From Deinococcus sp. JMULE3 (GTDB taxonomy: Bacteria > Deinococcota > Deinococci > Deinococcales > Deinococcaceae), in assembly GCF_013337115.1 (NCBI RefSeq), contig NZ_SGWE01000004.1, forward strand, positions 2,104,001-2,168,000: 64,000 bases of DNA, read 5' to 3'. The notes beneath the pieces are model-generated. The model saw only the letters and a program-made list of their open reading frames with translations, made no database searches and was not told the origin of the DNA. The position numbers were made by a program, and so were the translations under genes. Shown piece after piece: positions 8,586-18,155 of the stretch (its first letter is position 1; the number at the start of each line of letters is the position of its first letter).

Positions 8586-11177
8586 TTGGAACTCACGCCA
8601 CGCGTTCCGCCGCACAGCAACGACGCTGAAATCAGCGTGCTGGGCAGCATTCTGCTGGACAACGACACCCTGAACACCCTGGGCGACACGGTCACGCCCG
8701 AGATGTTCTACCGCGAGGGTCACCGCAAGATCTTCACCGCCATGCGCACCCTGCAGGAGCGCGGCGAACCGGTGGACCTCGTCACGCTCAGCGAGGACCT
8801 GCGCGTCAAGGGCATGCTCGACGAGGTGGGCGGCCTGACGTACCTGATCGGTCTGTCGGACCAGGTGCCGACCGCCGCGTACGCCGAGCACTACGCGCGG
8901 ATCGTGCAGGAGAAGGCCACGCTGCGCTCGCTGATCAGCGCGTCCGGCAAGGCCATGCAGCTCGCGTACGAGGCGCAGCTGCCGCTGGAGGACCTGCTCG
9001 ACCGCGCCGAGAAGATGATCTTCGAGGTCGCCGAGCAGAAGAAGAAGGGCGAGGCGTTCCAGGCGATGAACGAGGTCGTCACCGAGACCTTCGAGTACAT
9101 CACGCTGCTGCACCAGAACAAGGGCATCCCCGACGGCGTCAGCACGGGCTTCCGCGACCTGGACGAGCAGATCTCGGGGTTGCAGAAGGGCAGCCTGAAC
9201 GTGCTGGCCGCCCGGCCGTCGATGGGGAAATGCGTGTCGGCCGACACGCTGATTGACGTGCCGGGCACCGGAGAGCGGATCACGGTGGAGGCGTTCGTGC
9301 GCCGCGAGTTGCCGGTCGTGTTGAGTGTCACGCCGGACGGCCAGGTGCGGGAGTCGCGGGTGGGCGCGTGGATTGACAGTGGGGTGAAGTCGGTGCGGCG
9401 CGTGACGACCCGCACGGGGCGCGTGGTCGAGACCACCCCGCACCACCCGTTCCTGGGTGTGGACGGCTGGACGCCGCTGTATGACCTGAAGGTCGGCGAC
9501 CGGATTGCCGTGCCGCGAGAGGTGGCCGTGTTCGGTTCCGTGGATGCCCTGAGTGCGGAGCGTGTGCGGCTCCTGGCCTACCTGCTGGCCGAGGGAGGCC
9601 TCACGCAGAGCAGCCCGAGGTTCACGAACGCCGATCCCGAACTGGTCGAGGATTTCCGCGCGTGCCTGCGGGCGGAGTTCCCGGAGCTGGACATGATCCA
9701 GGACGAGCGGACCGGAATGGACTACCGGATCAGTCGCCGCTGGTCGCCCGGCGAGCAGAAGAACCGCGTCAATCCCCTGACCGAGTGGCTCCGTGAGCTG
9801 GGCGTGTGGGGTGAACACGCGGACAGCAAGCGCATTCCGGACGTGGTCTGGACCCTGACCCGCGAGGGGCTGGCGTCGTTCCTGCGGGTGCTGCTGTCGT
9901 GTGACGGAACGCTGTACGCCCTGGCCGGAAAGGCACGGATCGAGTTCACGGTCGCCAGCGAGGGGCTGGCGCGTGACGTGCACCACGCCCTGATCCGCTT
10001 CGGGATCGTGTCGAAGCTGTGGCAGAAGACCGGGCGGTCCTGGCGGGTCGAGATCACCGAGCCGCGGAGTATCGCCGGGTACCAGAACCGGATCGGCTGG
10101 CTGGGTGCCAAGGCGCAGCGGGAGATTCCCGTGAGTGCCGGTCAGCGGAGCAATGTCGGTCATCCGGGTGTCGGCGCGTGGGTGCATGTTCGTCGGGCCG
10201 CGCAGGCCCGCGGCCTGAGTCTGTCCGCTCTGGCCCGCGCGGCGGGAGAGCACACCGGGGGCGGGTTCAATGCGCACACGTCGCGCGGTCTGCCGCAGGC
10301 TCGCGCGGCGCGGTACGCCGCCGTGCTGGACGATCCGCACCTGTCCATGCTGGGCAGCGGCGCACTGTACTGGGACGACATCGTCACCATCGAGGACGTG
10401 GGTGAACGGCAGGTGTACGACCTGACGGTGCCCGGTGACGCGAACTTCATCGCGGCGGACATCTGCCTGCACAACACGGCGTTCGCGCTGTCCATCGCGC
10501 AGAACGTCGCGCTGCGCGGCGAGAAGGCGGTCGCGGTGTTCAGTCTGGAAATGCCTGCCGTGCAGCTCGCGCTGCGCATGCTGTGCAGCGAGGCGCGCGT
10601 GGACATGAACCGCATCCGCTCGGGTCAGCTGAACGAGCGGGATTTCGAGCGGCTGGCGCACGCGGCCGGGCGACTGGCGGACGCGCCGATGATCATCGAT
10701 GACGAGGCGGACCTGACGCTGAACAACCTGCGCAGCAAGCTGCGGCGGATCGCGGCGCAGCACGGGCGGCTGGGGCTCGTGGTCATCGACTACCTGCAGC
10801 TCATGTCGGGCAGCAAGGGCGGGGGCGGCACCGAGAACCGCCAGCAGGAGATCAGCACCATCTCGCGCGGCCTGAAGGGCCTGGCGCGTGAGATGGAGGT
10901 GCCGATCATCGTGCTGTCGCAGCTGTCGCGCGCCGTCGAGCAGCGCCCCAACCACCGTCCGATGCTGTCGGACCTGCGTGAGTCGGGCGCGATCGAGCAG
11001 GACGCGGACATCGTGATGTTCATCTACCGCGACGAGTACTACAACAAGGAGACCGATCAGCAGGGCATCGCGGAGATCATCGTCGGCAAGCAGCGCAACG
11101 GTCCGGTCGGTACGGTGAAGTTGCAGTTTCACAGCGCGCACGTCCGCTTCAACGACCTCGCGCCGGAGGGCGTGTAA
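8586..11177 (+). CDS. dnaB: Replicative DNA helicase DnaB, intein-containing precursor
   Basis: 863 aa precursor; removing a 415-aa intein leaves a 448-aa helicase, the normal DnaB length. DnaB is the hexameric ring helicase that unwinds DNA at the fork. The N-terminal domain (residues about 1-105) and linker precede the RecA-like domain. Walker A, ARPSMGK-TAFAL, is split by the intein between Lys and Thr. Walker B (LVVIDYLQLM) and the SQLSRAVEQR and DLRESGAIEQDADIV motifs follow. The start is TTG at 8586 with an AGAGAGG Shine-Dalgarno; a rare start for a key gene. The stop overlaps the ATG of the Nudix gene (TAATG). Confidence 0.95.
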   Translation: MELTPRVPPHSNDAEISVLGSILLDNDTLNTLGDTVTPEMFYREGHRKIFTAMRTLQERGEPVDLVTLSEDLRVKGMLDEVGGLTYLIGLSDQVPTAAYAEHYARIVQEKATLRSLISASGKAMQLAYEAQLPLEDLLDRAEKMIFEVAEQKKKGEAFQAMNEVVTETFEYITLLHQNKGIPDGVSTGFRDLDEQISGLQKGSLNVLAARPSMGKCVSADTLIDVPGTGERITVEAFVRRELPVVLSVTPDGQVRESRVGAWIDSGVKSVRRVTTRTGRVVETTPHHPFLGVDGWTPLYDLKVGDRIAVPREVAVFGSVDALSAERVRLLAYLLAEGGLTQSSPRFTNADPELVEDFRACLRAEFPELDMIQDERTGMDYRISRRWSPGEQKNRVNPLTEWLRELGVWGEHADSKRIPDVVWTLTREGLASFLRVLLSCDGTLYALAGKARIEFTVASEGLARDVHHALIRFGIVSKLWQKTGRSWRVEITEPRSIAGYQNRIGWLGAKAQREIPVSAGQRSNVGHPGVGAWVHVRRAAQARGLSLSALARAAGEHTGGGFNAHTSRGLPQARAARYAAVLDDPHLSMLGSGALYWDDIVTIEDVGERQVYDLTVPGDANFIAADICLHNTAFALSIAQNVALRGEKAVAVFSLEMPAVQLALRMLCSEARVDMNRIRSGQLNERDFERLAHAAGRLADAPMIIDDEADLTLNNLRSKLRRIAAQHGRLGLVVIDYLQLMSGSKGGGGTENRQQEISTISRGLKGLAREMEVPIIVLSQLSRAVEQRPNHRPMLSDLRESGAIEQDADIVMFIYRDEYYNKETDQQGIAEIIVGKQRNGPVGTVKLQFHSAHVRFNDLAPEGV
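9231..10475 (+). mobile_element. DnaB intein with LAGLIDADG-type homing endonuclease
   Basis: 415 aa in frame inside the dnaB P-loop. The first residue is Cys (CVSADTLI, block A). Block B reads TTPHHPF, block F VYDLTVPGDANFIAAD, and the C-terminus ends in HN before extein Thr. Endonuclease blocks are LLAYLLAEGGL and FLRVLLSCDGTLY, each keeping its acidic catalytic residue, so homing may still work. A helix-turn-helix-like stretch (GLSLSALARAAG) lies between the endonuclease and block F. DnaB inteins at this site are known in several bacteria. Helicase activity must wait for splicing because the P-loop is interrupted. Confidence 0.93.
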
Positions 11178-11851
11178 TGGCGGAAGAACAGGTCAAGTCC
11201 GGAGGGCAGGGCGCGCAGCGCCGCCGCCGTCGTCGCCGCGGCACCGGGGGCGCGCAGGCGCGGCCCGGGCAGGTCACGAACACCACCGCCACGCCCGTCC
11301 CGGCGGCGCCCAGCAAGCGCGGGCAGAAGCGGCCGCTGGCGGACCCGCGGATCGGCGTGGGCTGCATCGTGCTGCGCGGCGACGAGATCCTGCTCGTGCG
11401 CGAGCGGGGCCGCTGGTCGCTGCCCAAGGGCGGCCTGGAGGCCGGGGAACTCGTGCAGGACGGCGCGCGGCGCGAGACCTTCGAGGAGACCGGGCTGATC
11501 GTGGAACTGCGCGACCTGGCGTTCATCGTGGAGTTCCAGGCCGTCACGTGGGGGCACCACCTGCAGTTCTTCTACACCGGGCGTGAGGTGGGCGGGAAGC
11601 TGGAGCCGCGCGACCCGGACCGGGACGTGCAGGAGGCGCGCTTCGTGCCGATCCGGCAGCTGCGGGAGTTCATCCGCTTCCGGCCGCGACTGGTGGCGCT
11701 GGAGACGTGGCTGCGCGAGCGGCGCCCGAGGCACTTCGTGTTCAACCTGGACAAGGAACCCGCGATGCTGCGCAAGCGGCGCCGGGTGGGCGACGGTGCT
11801 CCGGCCGTCCGCGCGCCGGAACCGGAATTCACGGACGAACCGGACCTGTAA
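11177..11851 (+). CDS. Nudix hydrolase with basic N-terminal tail
   Basis: 224 aa. The Nudix box begins with GGLEAGE and continues as ARRETFEETGL, with all catalytic Glu/Arg residues present; such enzymes hydrolyse nucleoside diphosphates linked to another moiety. A disordered N-terminus carries seven consecutive Arg (about residues 15-21), suggesting RNA or DNA contact, and the C-terminus is again basic (RKRRR). Coupled to dnaB by a one-base TAATG overlap. Substrate unknown; the tail and dnaB linkage make a nucleotide-pool or RNA role plausible but unproven. Confidence 0.85.
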   Translation: MAEEQVKSGGQGAQRRRRRRRGTGGAQARPGQVTNTTATPVPAAPSKRGQKRPLADPRIGVGCIVLRGDEILLVRERGRWSLPKGGLEAGELVQDGARRETFEETGLIVELRDLAFIVEFQAVTWGHHLQFFYTGREVGGKLEPRDPDRDVQEARFVPIRQLREFIRFRPRLVALETWLRERRPRHFVFNLDKEPAMLRKRRRVGDGAPAVRAPEPEFTDEPDL

Positions 11852-11867
11852 CGGCAGGGATCGAGGG

Positions 11868-11895
11868 GGTGGGCTGAGGCCCGCCTCTTTTCTTG
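11868..11895 (+). terminator. Intrinsic terminator of dnaB-nudix operon
   Basis: A 7-bp stem (11868-11874 with 11879-11885, one G-T pair) and a TGAG loop are followed by TCTTTTCTTG. Confidence 0.8.
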
Positions 11896-11936
11896 ATTGG
11901 AAGAATCGCGGCACGTTATTCTGCTAAAATCGAACT

Positions 11937-12143
11937 ATGAAACGAGTGTTCCGCCCGCAGGCCGAACCCCTGCCCACCAGCGGGCGCGGCTACCAGCACG
12001 TCTGCCCCCACTGCGCCCAGCCCCTGACCCTGCACGACCTGCGCGACGGCGACCAGGGCTACTGGTGCCACGGCTGCGGCTGCGGCCACCGCGCCGGGGA
12101 CCCACCCCCACAGGCCCTGCGGCCCCTCCCGCAGGCGGGATAA
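11937..12143 (+). CDS. Small zinc-ribbon-like protein
   Basis: 68 aa. Two CXXC pairs, CPHC near residue 23 and CHGC near residue 44, are spaced as in zinc ribbons, with an extra CGC and His. No family name recognised. Leaderless: TAAAAT (11925-11930) lies 6 nt before the ATG, the most AT-rich -10 in this area. It stands alone between the dnaB operon terminator and the SDR-nrdR operon. A zinc-binding protein or nucleic-acid adapter is likely, but its partner is unknown. Confidence 0.7.
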   Translation: MKRVFRPQAEPLPTSGRGYQHVCPHCAQPLTLHDLRDGDQGYWCHGCGCGHRAGDPPPQALRPLPQAG

Positions 12144-12174
12144 ACGCCACGCCCGCTCCGGTATGCTGAGGAAC

Positions 12175-12903
12175 ATGACCCAGCAGACCCCCATCGCTGC
12201 CGTGCCCGCGCACACCACCGTCGGTGAAGTGCTGGCCGGACAGGTGATCGCCGTCACCGGGGCGGACCAGGGGTACGGACGCACCATCAGCGCCGCCCTG
12301 GCCCGCGCCGGGGCCAGCGTCGTGTTGATCGGCAACAACAGCGAGACCCTCGCCGCGGCCGCCAGTCAGCTCGAACACGCGGGCGGCGCCGCCATCCCCA
12401 TCAAGGCCGACGTCGGCGTGCCCCTGGACTGGCTGAGCGCCCAGACCCGCATCCTCGACATCTACGGCAGCCTGCACGGCATCGTGCACCTCGCCGACAA
12501 ACGCGCCCACGCCGAGTTCACCATGCTCAGCGAGAACGAATGGATGGACCTGTTCAACTGCAACGTGAAAAGCAGCGTCGCCATCGCGCAGATCATCCGC
12601 CGCCGCCTCCCCGGCACCTGGCTGACCCTCATCGGGCCGCACACCGACGAACGCGGCCTGCACGTCCACCCGCAGCGCGGCGCCGTGCAGGGCCTCGTGG
12701 AGAACGCCCACCGCGAGAACCTCCGCCTGAACCTGCTGCTGCCCTCACGCGCCAGCAGCAGCGACGACACCCTCGACCGCCCACTGTCCAACGCCGTCCT
12801 GGCCCTCGCCGCGCCCGGCATGGCCTCCCTGCGCGGCAACGTCATCGAGGTGCCCCTCCCCCCCGTGCCGAAACTGCGCGTGCAGGAGGACTACCCCCTG
12901 TGA
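12175..12903 (+). CDS. SDR-fold protein lacking the catalytic Tyr/Lys
   Basis: 242 aa. Rossmann N-terminus VIAVTGADQGYGRTI fits the classical SDR TGxxxGxG cofactor motif, and FNCNVKSS matches the central N-x-x region. Where the YxxxK active site should be, the sequence reads HPQRGAVQGLVENA, with no Tyr/Lys pair. It may therefore bind NAD(P) without being a dehydrogenase. Start at 12175 because TATGCT (12162-12167) is 7 nt upstream. The stop overlaps the nrdR GTG start (GTGA), a tight link to a nucleotide-dependent repressor. Function unknown. Confidence 0.8.
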   Translation: MTQQTPIAAVPAHTTVGEVLAGQVIAVTGADQGYGRTISAALARAGASVVLIGNNSETLAAAASQLEHAGGAAIPIKADVGVPLDWLSAQTRILDIYGSLHGIVHLADKRAHAEFTMLSENEWMDLFNCNVKSSVAIAQIIRRRLPGTWLTLIGPHTDERGLHVHPQRGAVQGLVENAHRENLRLNLLLPSRASSSDDTLDRPLSNAVLALAAPGMASLRGNVIEVPLPPVPKLRVQEDYPL

Positions 12904-13346
12904 AATGCCCGTACTGCTCCGCGCCGGACAGCAAGGTCGTGAACTCCCGGCCCAGCGACGACGGCGCCAGCATCCGCCGCCGCCGCGAATGCCTGAACTG
13001 CGCCCGGCGCTTCACCACTTACGAACGCGCGCAGCTCGAGCCGCTGATGGTCGTCAAACGCAGCGGCCCGCGCGAGGCGTTCAACCCCGACAAGCTGCTG
13101 CGCGGACTGGTCCTCGCCACCGAGAAACGCCCCGTGGATCAGGACCTGCTGCGCGCCTTCGCGTACGGCTTCGAGGACGAGGTGCAGACCGGCGAGATCC
13201 GCAGCGAGGAGATCGGCCGCCGCGCCATGACCTTCCTGCGGCCCCTGGACGACGTGGCGTACATCCGCTTCGCGAGCGTGTACCGCGACTTCGACAGCCT
13301 GGAACGCTTCATCGAAGAAATCCGCGGCCTGAAAGACGAACAGTGA
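12900..13346 (+). CDS. nrdR: Transcriptional repressor NrdR
   Basis: 148 aa, standard length. The N-terminal zinc ribbon has CPYC and CLNC with the conserved RRRRECLNC context. An ATP-cone domain (about residues 46-136; VVKRSGPREAFN) senses ATP/dATP. NrdR represses ribonucleotide reductase genes when dATP is high by binding paired NrdR boxes, and such a pair lies before nrdJ at 5303-5350. The start is GTG at 12900, overlapping the SDR stop by 4 nt, with AGGAGG about 10 nt upstream. Confidence 0.95.
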   Translation: MKCPYCSAPDSKVVNSRPSDDGASIRRRRECLNCARRFTTYERAQLEPLMVVKRSGPREAFNPDKLLRGLVLATEKRPVDQDLLRAFAYGFEDEVQTGEIRSEEIGRRAMTFLRPLDDVAYIRFASVYRDFDSLERFIEEIRGLKDEQ

Positions 13347-13353
13347 CCGCATA

Positions 13354-13391
13354 AGGAGGGCCGCCCGCGCATCTGGCCGGGCGGCCCTCCT
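13354..13391 (+). terminator. Terminator of the SDR-nrdR operon
   Basis: A 14-bp perfect GC-rich stem (13354-13367 with 13378-13391) around a 10-nt loop starts 7 nt after the nrdR stop. There is no T tract. An IS has inserted 10 bp beyond it. Confidence 0.75.
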
Positions 13392-13401
13392 GCTGCGATA
13401 A

Positions 13402-14578
13402 CAAGAGTTTCCACTTCCCTGCTGATGTCGTGTCACGCGGCGTCAAGCAGGGGTCCGTCCTGCTCAAGGCCGGTCAGGACGTACTGTTCGGCATTCTGAG
13501 CTGCCTGCCGTTGTGCGGCTCGCCACGTCATGCCCGGTCCTTCCCGACGCACCCGTAGCACTGCGTGAAAGGCTTCCACCACGCACCACACCCAGTTCTC
13601 CTGCGCCTGGAGCGTCCGGCAATGACAGCGTCCCAGCCCCAGATTCTGCTTGAAGAACCGGTGGATCACCTCGATTCCCCAGCGGGCCTTCCAGGCCCGC
13701 AGCAGTGAGCGAACCGTGACGTCACCACCAAACGTGCTGAACAGGAAAAACCGTGTCCACTCCCCGTGCACCTTGCGCCACACGATCAGGACATCGAACC
13801 CACCGACCTCACGGGCAACCGGCAATCGACGGACGCGCCACCCGAACTCCGCGTACAGGTGACAGCGTTCCGGAGGGAACTGCCGGCTCAGCGCACCGAG
13901 GGTGAGGGACTCACCCTCGAACTGCACGGTCATATTGGCTTTGGCACGGATCAAGACCGGAATCTGATGCTCGCGACTGAAGGTCACGGCCGCGTCCCGC
14001 CCGAACTCTCCATCCAGCAGCAGACCCGCCATGGGGACGCCCGCCGCGAGGCAATCCTGAACGACGTGGATCATTTCCTGCGTGGCGGTGCGGTACGGGT
14101 AACAGGTCGTCTCAAGGGGCTGGGAAACCTTGAAGCGCTCGAGCAACGGAACTGGATCTTCACCGAACCTGACCAGGGCCGCGGAGGTGAACTGATGGCC
14201 CAGACGGGTCTGAGCCTGACCGCTGTAGTGGTAGTTCACGCCTTCCATCGTCCGTCCGGCGTGGGGCACCATGACGAAATCGATGGCCAGGAACGCGCCG
14301 GAAGGCGCGTTCCTGGCTCGACGCTGGAGGTCTTCTGTCGATGCGAAGGAGTCCCGTGCCATCTCTTTGGAGATGGCACTTTTCCGCAGGGTGCTGTAGG
14401 GGACGAGGCCACTGAGGCTGGTGACCCGGTTCAGCTGGGCGGTGATGATGCTGTGCGGTAGGCTAGGGATGCGAGGCATAGTCACTTCGCATCAAGGCCC
14501 ATGAGACCGGGGAATTTCAAGCCCCTGCCTCTTGGGCCTTCGTTCTGGTCGCTGTTCTCTCTCGCGTGGAAACTCTTG
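13402..14578 (-). mobile_element. Insertion sequence, 1177 bp, with TIRs and 7-bp target duplication
   Basis: Perfect 13-bp terminal inverted repeats CAAGAGTTTCCAC (13402-13414) and its complement (14566-14578). The direct repeat GCGATAA flanks both ends (13395-13401 and 14579-14585), so the insertion site is exact and probably recent. It carries a single DDE transposase. The 7-bp duplication argues against IS701 (usually 4 bp) and fits the broad IS4 group. Confidence 0.9.
13433..14485 (-). CDS. DDE transposase, IS4-like
   Basis: 350 aa. Candidate catalytic triad: Asp in FLAIDFVMV, Asp in LLLDGEFG, and Glu in WGIEVIHRFFKQNLGLG, the last having the R-W-x-I-E-x-x-H/F-R-x-F-K-Q pattern seen in IS4-type transposases. 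The frame is intact with no internal stop, so the element may be mobile. It lies in opposite orientation to nrdR and fills almost the whole IS. Confidence 0.88.
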   Translation of the reverse strand: MTMPRIPSLPHSIITAQLNRVTSLSGLVPYSTLRKSAISKEMARDSFASTEDLQRRARNAPSGAFLAIDFVMVPHAGRTMEGVNYHYSGQAQTRLGHQFTSAALVRFGEDPVPLLERFKVSQPLETTCYPYRTATQEMIHVVQDCLAAGVPMAGLLLDGEFGRDAAVTFSREHQIPVLIRAKANMTVQFEGESLTLGALSRQFPPERCHLYAEFGWRVRRLPVAREVGGFDVLIVWRKVHGEWTRFFLFSTFGGDVTVRSLLRAWKARWGIEVIHRFFKQNLGLGRCHCRTLQAQENWVWCVVEAFHAVLRVRREGPGMTWRAAQRQAAQNAEQYVLTGLEQDGPLLDAA

Positions 14579-14655
14579 GCGATAAGGGAAATCAGTGATT
14601 CTTCGTCATTCGGAGCCGCCCGGTGGCCCCCTCACCCTTCCGTCGCTTCGCTCCA

Positions 14656-14709
14656 CTGCTCCGCAGCTCTGCGAGTCCCTCCCTCTCTGCTGCGCAGCTC
14701 TCCGAGTCC
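14656..14709. repeat. Two tandem copies of a 23-bp module shared with the longer intergenic repeats
   Basis: Copies at 14656-14678 and 14687-14709 share CGCAGCTCT-N-CGAGTCC with a 31-nt period. The same module is found inside the 153-155 bp repeat copies at 16733, 19906 and 39522 and is missing from the roughly 132-bp copies. The region 14586-14775 between the IS and livM holds nothing else I can support. Confidence 0.6.
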
Positions 14710-14775
14710 CACAGGGGGAGAGGGGACAACGGAAAGCGACAATGTGGCAAGCAGGGCATTGTCATCCCGTGTGCC

Positions 14776-15732
14776 TTATCGGCGGCGCAGCCAGTGTTCC
14801 AGCGTGCCGACCACGCCCCGGCGGAAGAACAGCACGACCAGCACGAACACCACGCCCGTCACGATGCCCACCGGGAGGTTCGCGGTGGTCAGCACGTCGC
14901 GCAGCAGCAGCACGATCCCCGCGCCGATCACCGGGCCGAACAGGGTGGTGGTGCCGCCCAGCAGGGTCATCATGACGACCTCGCCGGACGTGCGCCAGTT
15001 CACGACCTCCAGGCTGACCACGCCGTGCCCGAAGGTGTACATCGCGCCTGCCAGTCCGGCCAGCCCGGCACTGAGCAGGAACGCCGTGAACTTGAAGCGC
15101 GCGGGGTTGTACCCGACGCTCTGCGCGCGCTGCTCGCTGTCACGCACGGCCTGCTGCGCCTGCCCGAAGGGACTGCGGACCGCGCGGTACGCCACGCCGA
15201 AGCCCAGCGTGAACAGCGCGAGGCACACGTAGTACCGCACCTGCGCGTCACTGAAGTCCAGGCCCAGGAAGCTGGGCCGCGCGAAGCCCTGCAGGCCATT
15301 CTCGCCGCCGGTCAGGTCCGTCCACTGCAGCGCCAGGAACGACACCATCTGCGCGAACGCCAGTGTGATCATGCTGAAGTAGATGCCGCTGGACCGCACG
15401 CTGAGGTACGCGACCGGCACCGCCAGCGCCAGCGCACTCAGCGTGCCGCCCGCGATGGCCACCGGGACGCTCTGCCCGTGCCCCAGCAGGTACGCGGTCA
15501 GGTACGCGCTGGTACCCCAGAAGGCCGCGTGCCCGAACGACAGCAGCCCGCTGAACCCGAACAGCAGGTCGAACGCCACCGCGAACAGGCCCCACGCCAG
15601 GATGTCCAGCGCCAGCACCGGGTAGATCAGGTGCGGCAGCGCCAGCAGGATGATGCCCAGGCCGATCAGCCACGCGGCGCGGGTCACGCGGGCCGGATCG
15701 CGCGTGGCCCCCAGTTTCGAGACGGCGCTCAC
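14776..15732 (-). CDS. livM: Branched-chain amino acid ABC transporter permease LivM
   Basis: 318 aa, about nine hydrophobic segments. Contains the LivM signatures GLLSFGHAAFWGTSAY and VRSPFGQAQQAVRDSE, the cytoplasmic coupling loop that contacts the ATPases. With LivH it forms the membrane channel of the leucine/isoleucine/valine uptake system. ATGA overlap with livH. Last gene of the operon, followed by the IS-disturbed region. Confidence 0.92.
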   Translation of the reverse strand: MSAVSKLGATRDPARVTRAAWLIGLGIILLALPHLIYPVLALDILAWGLFAVAFDLLFGFSGLLSFGHAAFWGTSAYLTAYLLGHGQSVPVAIAGGTLSALALAVPVAYLSVRSSGIYFSMITLAFAQMVSFLALQWTDLTGGENGLQGFARPSFLGLDFSDAQVRYYVCLALFTLGFGVAYRAVRSPFGQAQQAVRDSEQRAQSVGYNPARFKFTAFLLSAGLAGLAGAMYTFGHGVVSLEVVNWRTSGEVVMMTLLGGTTTLFGPVIGAGIVLLLRDVLTTANLPVGIVTGVVFVLVVLFFRRGVVGTLEHWLRRR

Positions 15733-16619
15733 CGTGCCCCCTCAGGCAGGCCGAACAGCCCACTGGGCCGCACCAGCAGCACCAGCGCCATCAGGATGAA
15801 CACCAGCGTGTTCGCGATCGGCGGGTACACCGCCGCGCCCACCGCCGCGAGCACCCCCACCGCGAAACCGGTCACGACCGACCCCAGGATGCTGCCCATC
15901 CCGCCGATCACGACCACCGCGAACGTCGTGATGATCAGCTCGGCACCCATGTACGGCTCGACCGAGTAGATCGGCGCGGCCAGCACGCCTGCCAGTCCCG
16001 CCAGGGCCGCGCCCACCGCGAACACGCCGGTCACCCAGCCGCTCACGTTGATGCCGAATGCCCGCGTCACGACCGGGTTCTCCGTGCTGGCGCGGATGAT
16101 CGCGCCCACGCGCGTCTTCTCGATCACGAACCACGTGACCAAGCACACGACCAGCGACAGGGCGATCACGAACAGGCGGTACTTCGGGAACACCACGAAG
16201 CCCAGGTTCACCACGCCCGACAGCACCTCGGGCGGCGAGTACGGCGCGCTGGACACCGCGAAGCGGCTCAGCATGACCTGCTTCACCAGATCCTGCGTGA
16301 GCAACGTCAGGCCGAACGTCAGCAGCAGGTTGTAACTGGGTTCCAGCCCGTACAGCCGCGACAGCAGCCCACGTTCCAGCACCACGCCCAGCAGGCCCAC
16401 GAGCAGCGGCGCCAGGATCAGCGACGGCCAGAACCCCAGGCCCAGCAGCTGCCCCAGCGCGAACGCCGCGAACGCGCCCAGCATGTACAGCGCGCCATGC
16501 ATGAAATTCACGATCCGCAGCATCCCGAAGATCACCGCGAGACCCAGCGACAGCAGCGCGTAGAACGCGCCGTTCACCAGACCGTTGAACACCTGAATCA
16601 AGAGTAACTGTGTATTCAT
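15729..16619 (-). CDS. livH: Branched-chain amino acid ABC transporter permease LivH
   Basis: 296 aa, eight or so membrane helices. N-terminal FNGLVNGAFYALLSLGLAVIF is the LivH pattern, and the coupling loop around TRVGAIIRASTENPVVTRAFGI faces the ATPases. Pairs with LivM (4-nt overlap). A 266-nt gap holding a 153-bp repeat and a stretch of GGGTC-type repeats separates it from livJ, so it may need its own ribosome entry or promoter. Confidence 0.92.
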   Translation of the reverse strand: MNTQLLLIQVFNGLVNGAFYALLSLGLAVIFGMLRIVNFMHGALYMLGAFAAFALGQLLGLGFWPSLILAPLLVGLLGVVLERGLLSRLYGLEPSYNLLLTFGLTLLTQDLVKQVMLSRFAVSSAPYSPPEVLSGVVNLGFVVFPKYRLFVIALSLVVCLVTWFVIEKTRVGAIIRASTENPVVTRAFGINVSGWVTGVFAVGAALAGLAGVLAAPIYSVEPYMGAELIITTFAVVVIGGMGSILGSVVTGFAVGVLAAVGAAVYPPIANTLVFILMALVLLVRPSGLFGLPEGAR

Positions 16620-16732
16620 AAGCGTCTGAGGGTCGAAGAGTCTGAGGGTCGAAGAGTCCAGAGGCGGGCCGACACGGTGTGGGACGCGCCCCTGGACGGT
16701 GAGACCCTCTGACCCTTAGACCACCCTCCTCA
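16620..16732. repeat. GGGTC-type direct repeats before livH
   Basis: On the plus strand TCTGAGGGTCGAAGAG occurs twice in tandem (about 16624-16656), and related GACCCTCTGACCCTTAGACC lies at 16703-16722. A similar patch precedes the dienoyl-CoA reductase gene at about 46775-46855. Origin unknown. Confidence 0.5.
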
Positions 16733-16885
16733 TACGGATTCCGTCTGTTTCGTCGACACCCCGGAAGGGCACCGGGGTGCCGACTCCACGCCCGGAACCC
16801 GCCCTGCTCCTGCTCGCTCTGCTGCGCAGCTCTCCGAGTCCGCTCGGGTTGAACGGCTCTGCAAACCGTTCAACCGGAGTCCGTA
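16733..16885 (+). repeat. TGA-targeting intergenic repeat, copy 1 (153 bp)
   Basis: Begins TACGGATTCCG and ends CCGGAGTCCGTA. Flanked by the direct trinucleotide TCA (16730-16732 and 16886-16888). The right TCA is the livJ stop codon (TGA on the reverse strand). Two internal hairpins are present, and this is the long form with the 23-bp module. Confidence 0.85.
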
Positions 16886-18100
<1,215 letters not shown>

Positions 18101-18155
18101 GGGACAACCTCCAGAGGAGTGAATGGGGCACGGAATGGGGGATAGGAACGCGGGT

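Noticed and set aside
8481..11141. 886-codon open frame opposite dnaB
   Set aside because: It is an antisense shadow caused by GC-rich codon bias; no recognisable domain, and the dnaB/intein frame explains the region.
13402..14578. Assignment of the IS to IS701
   Set aside because: The 7-bp target duplication does not match the short duplication usual for that family; left as IS4-like.
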